Assembly (NCBI GenBank): GCA_001599755.1
Contig: BCHX01000005.1
Span: forward strand, 1,645,922-1,709,921
Length of the DNA: 64,000 bases
Direction of reading: 5' to 3'
DNA from: Gliomastix tumulicola
Lineage: Eukaryota; Ascomycota; Sordariomycetes; Hypocreales; Bionectriaceae
Part shown: positions 57,698 through 64,000 of the stretch, piece by piece
Numbering within the stretch: the first letter of the stretch is position 1
How the letters are laid out: every line of letters begins with the position of its first letter
Made by a program: the position numbers and the translations under genes
The notes under the pieces: model-generated
What the model was told of the DNA's origin: nothing
Databases searched by the model: none
Seen by the model: only the letters and a program-made list of their open reading frames with translations

Positions 57698-59320
57698 ATG
57701 GAGCAGGCCATCCAGATCTTCAAGAACGAGGGTATCCCGGTCATCGAGCATGGCCAAGACAAGTATGAGGAAGCTATCGCAACCTCCAATCGCCTGTTTC
57801 GCTTCTCTAGGCCAGACTGTGTGGTTCAACCGGAGAACCCAGGTCACGTCCAGACCATCGTCAGGATGGCCAGGGCGAAGAAGCTCCAATTCACGATCAA
57901 ATGTAGAGGCCACTCATACGCGGGGCACTCTACCGCGTTCAAGGGCTTCTCCTTGGATTTGAGCAGAATGACCAATGTAGATCTTGACATGTCTTCCAAG
58001 ATTGTCACGATCGACGCGGGCTGTCAGTGGGGTCACGTGTACAGGACGCTCATTGATGGCGGCCATAACGGTTACATCATCAATGGTGGGAGATGTCCTA
58101 CTGTGGGTGTGAGCGGCTTCATTCTTGGGGGTGGTCTAGGCCCGTTCACACGGAGCTTCGGGATGGGTAGCGACACCTTGACGGAGGCTACTCTCGTTAC
58201 CGCAGATGGCGAGGTAGTGACCGTCAAGGAGACAGATCATCGGTCTTCAAATGAGGGAAGGCTATTCTGGGCCCTCAGAGGGGCTGGAGGAGGAAACTTC
58301 GGGGTCATGGTCCAGATGAAGCTCCGAGTTCAGAAGTTGGACAACCGATATGGGAGGGTGGTAGCCGGGAGATATCAGTGGTTTCCTGAGTCGGGATTCA
58401 CGGACGAGCTCGTCAACACTATGAACGCCTTCTACATGGCCGACTGGCCAATCAACATGACGATTGATAGCACCTGGATTTGCGATCTGCGTCAGAGCAA
58501 CTCTCGAGGCGGTGTTCGCTTTACCGTCACTTTCGATGGCAGCAAGCCCCATTACGACCGAACCATTGATGAACTCATCAGCCACACCGAACTCAAGAAG
58601 AATCTCAAGCGAAGAGTGCTCCCAGAAGTCTCGACGCGCTTCTTGTACGAGACTCTGGAGAGTCAATGGCTAGAAGAGCTCGAGAGAGCCTATCCCGCCA
58701 ACAAGACCTACGAGCTGTACAGCTCCTTCGTGTTCAAGAATGATAACCAGGACGCAATCATCAAGATCACATCTGCAATCCGTCAGCTGATGGCGACATT
58801 CCGAGAGAACTTCAATGGGGAGCAGGTCAATTTCTTGGTGACCTGGATCCACGCCGGCGGCAAGGCACGAGAGAAGCCGCCCACTGAATCGGCCTATTTC
58901 TGGCGTGAGGCGGTCTTCCACACATATGTCACGGTTGAGTGGGTGGACAAGTGGATGGAGGGAGACATGAGGCGGTTCCTTGCTGAGGTCAAGAAGGCAC
59001 TCCGGCCATTCTCTCTCAACGGAGAGGCTGCATTCATCAACTTTCCTGATCGAGACTTTCCTACGAAGTCACACGAGAGAGCGTATTTCGGGGATAATAA
59101 GGATGAACTCCGCCGTGTCAAAGAACTGTGGGATAGGGACAACTTCTTCAAACGGAACCAGGGCGTACGACTGCCAAACGACCCAGACGAGGATCCGGAT
59201 GAGGAAGAGGAAGAGAACGAGGAAGACAAGACGGATCGTCTCGCGTCCAAGCTATGGAAGACTTACCAGACATCTAATATTGTCAGAGACCTCAATGAAC
59301 TGGCAGATTTAGGGTTTTGA
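57698..59320 (+). CDS. BBE-like FAD-linked oxidoreductase
   Basis: Single exon, 540 aa. PCMH-type FAD-binding domain with FTIKCRGHSYAGHS (His72, site of 8alpha-histidyl FAD) and GGRCPTVGVSGFILGGGLG (Cys133, site of 6-S-cysteinyl FAD), so bicovalent flavin attachment is likely; ALRGAGGGNFGV follows. The C-terminal BBE segment of many relatives (RY..N.) is replaced by an acidic tail (DPDEDPDEEEEENEEDKTD) and a helical end. Start: ATG 57698 in frame with MEQAIQIF; the upstream extension lacks ATG. No signal peptide, unlike most fungal BBE-like oxidases. Substrate unknown (sugars, alkaloids or polyphenols in relatives). Confidence 0.88.
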   Translation: MEQAIQIFKNEGIPVIEHGQDKYEEAIATSNRLFRFSRPDCVVQPENPGHVQTIVRMARAKKLQFTIKCRGHSYAGHSTAFKGFSLDLSRMTNVDLDMSSKIVTIDAGCQWGHVYRTLIDGGHNGYIINGGRCPTVGVSGFILGGGLGPFTRSFGMGSDTLTEATLVTADGEVVTVKETDHRSSNEGRLFWALRGAGGGNFGVMVQMKLRVQKLDNRYGRVVAGRYQWFPESGFTDELVNTMNAFYMADWPINMTIDSTWICDLRQSNSRGGVRFTVTFDGSKPHYDRTIDELISHTELKKNLKRRVLPEVSTRFLYETLESQWLEELERAYPANKTYELYSSFVFKNDNQDAIIKITSAIRQLMATFRENFNGEQVNFLVTWIHAGGKAREKPPTESAYFWREAVFHTYVTVEWVDKWMEGDMRRFLAEVKKALRPFSLNGEAAFINFPDRDFPTKSHERAYFGDNKDELRRVKELWDRDNFFKRNQGVRLPNDPDEDPDEEEEENEEDKTDRLASKLWKTYQTSNIVRDLNELADLGF

Positions 59321-59599
59321 GACAGGTACGACACGGGTTCCAGCGGGGATGAGAATGTTTACACATGGACCACAGGAGGATAATTAATGCTCTATGTACT
59401 TATCCTCTGTATTAATTCTATTGATCTGGGGAAAACGGTTCGCTATCCGGCCGGGCAGCGGTTGTGTGCCACTCGATCGTGTTGTGCCATCCGGTCGGTG
59501 TTATAAAAGGGAATAGGAAGGCCCACGATAATAATATTATAATTATTAATGCTGCCAAGCTGCGTCTGATTGTTCGTATGTAGTGTAGAACTGCTCAAT

Positions 59600-60544
59600 T
59601 CATTCACTGCCATAGTCATCATACTTTTGTGCAGGAAGTCGGCGTGCGAGCGCTGATCTCGTGGACTCCGGTCGCGACATCGCGTTCGTACGTGCAGCCA
59701 CCGGCGGCGGCGGCGGACCACCGACAAATCCCACAGATGGAAGAAGCTCATCGTAACGCATAGCCTTGACACGCTGGCGATATCGCCGCGCAAGCCAGTC
59801 GACAGCCAGGTCGGTCCGCTCGTCCTTCTCCTCCCTGGGTACCTCGGTCACCTGCTCCAGGTCGAGGACCATCATCTTTCTACGGCCCGCCCCGTCCACC
59901 CGGTGGAAGTTGTCGAGTTTGAGATCATCCTGCGATATGCCATTCTCAAATAATGTGCCCAGTGCTTGCGTGGCCATCGCCCTGAATTCCTCTTCCGTCA
60001 ATTCCTCGCCGGTGGCAGAGTCGAGGATCGTGCCTTGCGGCCCAGCCATACTTGCCCCTCCCACATACGAAAAGACCAGCGCCCGGACCCCTTTGTAGCC
60101 TGCCTGCCCGAGCAATTCGGGTATCACGTGCCCTTGGAGATGTTTCAGCTTCTCGTATGTGGCCTTCTCGGTGTCGAACTCCTCATCCCAGCCCTTCTTC
60201 TGCCTCTTCATGACTATTTTCTCCGGCAGCGTCCACTCGGGAAGACTGCGCTTGACGTAGGAAGCGAAGGCGGACGGTAGAAGGGCAAGGACCGCGTGTA
60301 TGATGCGGTCAAGAGGCGAGATATGCCGTGTGAGTATGAGGACATTGGGGTGATATGAATCACTCTGCGACCCAGAGGCGACAATGCAACGGGTGCCAAA
60401 TCGAAACGACTGAACGCGCGAGGTTAGCATTTGGTCAATCGAATGGAGGACAGGCTGTACTACAATTATCCTTCCCGAACTCGCGCCGTCGCGGCCATCA
60501 TCGAGGTCAACTGTTTCGTCATCCCTGAATTCATGATCGCTCAT
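59600..60544 (-). CDS. Kinase-like protein with altered catalytic motifs
   Basis: Single exon from ATG 60544, 314 aa. The central region aligns with small fungal protein-kinase-like proteins: PEKIVMKRQKKGWDEEF (Lys of the ATP site), EKATYEKLKHLQGHVIPELLG, VFSYVGG, then SQDDLKLDNFHRV where HxDLKxxN is expected, and MMVLDLEQV where DFG is expected. The His before the catalytic Asp is Gln and DFG reads DLE, as seen in atypical or weakly active members. A Pro-rich stretch (GGPPPPPV) follows. No membrane segment. Function unknown. Confidence 0.7.
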   Translation of the reverse strand: MSDHEFRDDETVDLDDGRDGASSGRIIVVQPVLHSIDQMLTSRVQSFRFGTRCIVASGSQSDSYHPNVLILTRHISPLDRIIHAVLALLPSAFASYVKRSLPEWTLPEKIVMKRQKKGWDEEFDTEKATYEKLKHLQGHVIPELLGQAGYKGVRALVFSYVGGASMAGPQGTILDSATGEELTEEEFRAMATQALGTLFENGISQDDLKLDNFHRVDGAGRRKMMVLDLEQVTEVPREEKDERTDLAVDWLARRYRQRVKAMRYDELLPSVGFVGGPPPPPVAARTNAMSRPESTRSALARRLPAQKYDDYGSE

Positions 60545-60899
60545 GGTCCCTGGGCAAGCTGGTCAGATAAACAAGATACAGGAGGTAGTAATGTATCAAA
60601 TCGAAGACGCCAGGTTTGGGGAGGAATACAAGGCAGGCCCCATAATTCAACCGTGTTCAGGGACCCAACCCCTTCTAAAAAAAACCAGGCTGCCCCGTTG
60701 TGGGGTGCCTAAACTGGGACAACACCCAGGCGTATACACCGCTGCACGCTCGCACGCGGCCGATCAACTATGCGAGGTTTGGGACCGCACAAATTGGGTG
60801 CATGTAGCTCAACTTTTTCTTCAATTACGTGGCTCGTCCAGAAAACGTACAGAGGTGTGGGTATATTTACTAGAACCAACATTCTGAATTTGAACAGAG
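60545..60899. other. Intergenic, nothing recognised
   Basis: Upstream of the kinase-like gene; contains the possible 3' remnant of the PD-(D/E)XK-like relic but nothing firm. Confidence 0.3.
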
Positions 60900-61560
60900 T
60901 CAGAAAGGCTTCCATCATCGTGTCCAACATCATCACCCTATGTGTCCTATCCGCTAGACGAACTGCCAGCCCCAGATACCAACTCTTCGAACCAAGGCCA
61001 GTACGTCGAGACCGACCAGTCCGCCAGGATCTGGAGGGCAGCGACGATCTGGGCCATCCCACGTAGCGAACCAGTTGATCCAATGTTGATACCAGTCTAG
61101 ATGGCAGTCTCCCATCCACCCTCCTTCTGAGCCTTTCCCCATGTTGCAGCAATGAAATTCCATTTATATCCCTCGATAATGATGCCGGGGAGGAATAGCG
61201 GGTTTTGAGCCTACGACTCTTGACCCTCGTGAGACTCTTTGCTGCGCAATAGACTCTGCAGGAAGATCCACTGTGCCGAGAGCCATGTGCTCAGTTCGAA
61301 TAAGGCCTGTGTTGAGCTGCCATTGACTTGTTTCCTCTTGATGCTCACTCCAATGGGTTTAAATTTAAGAGGAAAGTGCTCGGTGTGGTTGATGCTTGTA
61401 TGCGGCGTCCTGATAGCAGCCCTATGGACTGTTCTTTTGATGTCATCGTCGTAGCCTTCAAGGGCAATGCAGAAGTCGGCTTGCTTCTCGTGTTTAATGC
61501 TAGCTCCTGCCGGCATAAAGGCTGGTGCGATTTGGGCATCGGTGCTGCACGGTCAGATAA
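60900..61560 (-). pseudogene. Truncated PD-(D/E)XK nuclease-like relic
   Basis: One minus-strand frame reads through HEKQADFCIALEGYDDDIKR, SINHTEHFPLKFKPIGVSIK, LFELSTWLSAQWIFL, LPGIIIEGYKWNFIAATWGK and NIGSTGSLRGMAQIVAALQI, ending YWPWFEEL. This order matches the C-terminal half of the PD-(D/E)XK nuclease-like family common in fungal genomes. Two TAG codons interrupt it (one at the expected Trp of TAIWTG). The 5' half is missing, and the frame ends about 80 bp before the AT-rich block begins. Dead and truncated. Confidence 0.6.
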
Positions 61561-61639
61561 AAGAATGTTTGTCAGCAAGCCATGCACCAACGGAGTTAGC
61601 ACGTAGATCCATGCCTAGCTCATATATTGTAAAGAAGTT

Positions 61640-64000
61640 GATGATTTATTCTAAGGTTCTAGATCAAGGCGCTTGCCTTAATCACTTTAAAGGCTAGGCT
61701 AGTCCCAATTAGGACTAGAGAGGGATTAACCTCTCCCGGTCCCTTCCTCCAAGATACTTATTATATTATATACCCACCTTTAAAGCCTTTCCTTTATCCT
61801 CAAAGGCTTTATTTATATAATATATTATAATTTATATAATTATCTCCTTAAGGCCTATTTAATCCTTACTTCCTTTTTTCTTCTAGCCTAGCCTTACACC
61901 TATATATAATAAGTATTATTATATTCTTATAAGTAGGCTATTTATACCTTTTATTTCATGTATTTAATACTATAGTTAAGGGTAGCTTCTACCTTATTAT
62001 TATAGTAATTAGCTCTCCCTTAGCGCTTATTCCTTATATTCTTAGATTACACTAGTAGTAATTCTATCTTTAGCTACCTATTAATTATAGGTTAAATTTT
62101 AACCTTTCCACTTAACTTAGTATTCTATTATTCCCTTATACTTCTACTTTCTATATATATATTTAACCTTATAGAATTTATCTCTATTATTAACCTATAG
62201 ATTCTAAGTTACTTTAATTAGTCCTAGGTTATTATAGATATAGAAGTCCTTAGTTATTAGCTAAAGGTACTTAATTAAGATAACTAAATAAATCTTTATT
62301 AATAGGGGTAATTTAAGCTTATAGGCTAAATTATTAATAACTCTCTTAATATAGAAGGGACCCTCTTATTACTATAATCACTTTTATAATTCTTATCCCT
62401 TAATCTTATAGCTATTATATAGATTAATATAGACTTAATTGCCCTTCTATAGCAAGATTAACCTATACCTAGTATTATAGTAGCATTTATCTTTTATAAT
62501 AGTAATATTAATTTATTTATATACTTACTTTCTTAATACCTTACATAGATATAGTATCTTAATTACCTTAGTAGCTACTTTAGTGATTATATTAATTAGT
62601 TAAGTAAGTTATATTCCATAGAGAAATTTATATATAGATAGGCGAGTTCCTATATTCTAGGTAGTATTTAAGTAAAACTATAGTAATAGAATAATAGTCT
62701 TCTAATCTAGTTCTAGGTTATTAATATAGGCTATATATATTATAATCTTAATTATCTAATTCTTTTATTTAATCACTCTATTAGCCTAAGGATAGTATAC
62801 TATAATTAAGGCTAGCTTAGTGTTAAAGGCTTTCTAAAGTCCTTACTAGAAGTTAAAGGTGAATTTCTAATTATAATTACTAATAATAACTCTTAGTAAG
62901 CTCTAGTTAAATAGTATTAAGGATTATACTAATACCTACACTTAGTCTAATACTATATATCTCTACTATCCTAGAATTAGAAGTATACACTAACTAATTA
63001 GGTAGATTATAATAAGAAGCTAATTAAATATCTTAAAGTTCCTAATTACCTATAGTAATCCCTTTAATATTATTAAAGGGAGATCTATAATAAAGTCTAT
63101 TCTAATAGCTTATATAAGTAAGGTATTATAATAAATTAGTTTATAAACACTAATCTTCTTCTACCTATTAGTTTACCTAAGGTAATACACCTTACACCCT
63201 ATAATATACTATTTAACCTTTTATATAATATCCTTAATTATATATAGCTTTAGGTCCTATAATATTTACTCTATCCCCTAGTAGTATATATTATTATATA
63301 TAGCTATTAGTATTTCCTTATTAATATTCTTAGGAATATAGAGTCTAGTGACTTTATTATAGGCTTTATAATAGAGTAGCTTATCCTTAATTATAAATAG
63401 AATACCCCTAGTCTTTAGAATCTATTAATAGTATTTCTTTTTACCTTCTTTATTTACTACTAAAAGCTTCTTTAATTCTTAGGCTTTAGAAGATTCTTCT
63501 TAATTATTCTTATTTAGCTAGATTATTTATATAATCTTTTTCTAGTAATTATTAAAGCTATAGCCTTAGATTATCTTATCCCTAAGTAATTCCTCTATTA
63601 CAGCCTCTATTATATTCTTATAGGAGATCTTATTAATATTAAAGATATAGAAAACATCTTCTAGGGCTATATAGCTTAGGTCCTATTATTATAGTAGATT
63701 ATTAGTCTCTAAAGCTAATAATTAACTAAAAGTATCTAGGATAAAGTTCTTCTTTCTAGGTAAATAAAAGACCTTAAGGTTATATTAGGAGAGATAGATT
63801 AATATATTAATTAATTATTTATTAGCTTAATTTATACTTAATATTTCTATTATTATCTTAGCTATTATCTATTTAGTAGCTAAATAGTCTATTAAGACTT
63901 AAAGTAGGTGCTTTAATAATTACACTATTATATATATCTTCCTTACTACCTATATAAGGCCTATAACTTTTAACTCTATTAGTCTATATACCTTTTCAGC
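61640..64000. repeat. AT-rich RIP-like block at the right end
   Basis: Same character as the left block: TA/TTA/TAG-dense, stops in every frame, no open frame above 60 codons. Occasional GC-richer words remain. Consistent with one or more RIP-degraded retroelements; identity unreadable by eye. It continues beyond the window. Confidence 0.8.

Noticed and set aside
5343..61560. Secondary-metabolite (PKS/NRPS/terpene) cluster
   Set aside because: BBE-like oxidase, regulators and transporter occur, but no backbone synthase is present anywhere in the window.

Overview
The window is nuclear DNA of a filamentous ascomycete (Pezizomycotina, probably a Sordariomycete; the species cannot be read from the sequence). 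The evidence is short 50-110 bp GT-AG introns, two Zn2Cys6 regulators, an RTA1-family protein, fungal GH families, and two very AT-rich, TpA-dense blocks (1-5225 and about 61640-64000) that look like repeats degraded by repeat-induced point mutation (RIP). The GC-rich middle is an island of genes between these blocks. I rebuilt exons by hand from splice signals, reading-frame phase and family conservation; coordinates are genomic spans and exons are given in the evidence.

Layout. 5.3-17 kb: small hypothetical protein, animal-type Na,K-ATPase-like P-type ATPase, a frameshifted APH-type phosphotransferase, RTA1-like membrane protein, Zn2Cys6 factor. 17.5-19.2 kb: tannase/feruloyl-esterase family enzyme. 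19.4-21.3 kb: a 172-bp solo LTR, an older repeat and a 1-kb minisatellite. 21.5-37.9 kb: the most interesting block, with GH2 beta-galactosidase, MFS sugar transporter, Zn2Cys6 regulator, GH1 beta-glucosidase, secreted GH78 alpha-L-rhamnosidase and a secreted protein I recognise as fungal soyasaponin hydrolase. 38-50 kb: Ca2+/cation antiporter, a hypothetical protein, SRPK-like kinase, GH47 alpha-mannosidase, a large uncharacterised protein. 50.6-53.6 kb: a gene graveyard (decayed arginyl-tRNA synthetase paralogue, ankyrin fragment, decayed nucleoside-phosphorylase-domain gene). 54.6-60.5 kb: ankyrin-VWA protein, BBE-like FAD oxidase, kinase-like protein. 60.9-61.6 kb: a decayed PD-(D/E)XK-like gene at the edge of the second AT-rich block.

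How the genes may work together. Soyasaponin I carries the chain rhamnose-galactose-glucuronic acid on its triterpene; other group B saponins carry a terminal glucose. The 21.5-37.9 kb block encodes a secreted enzyme that would release the whole chain, a secreted rhamnosidase, a sugar porter, and two intracellular enzymes for beta-galactosyl and beta-glucosyl residues, with a regulator in the middle. Three divergent promoters in this block share the octamer CGGGAAAC. I infer a dedicated saponin-oligosaccharide catabolic cluster. Two recent, inverted solo LTR copies and an older direct repeat flank its left four genes.
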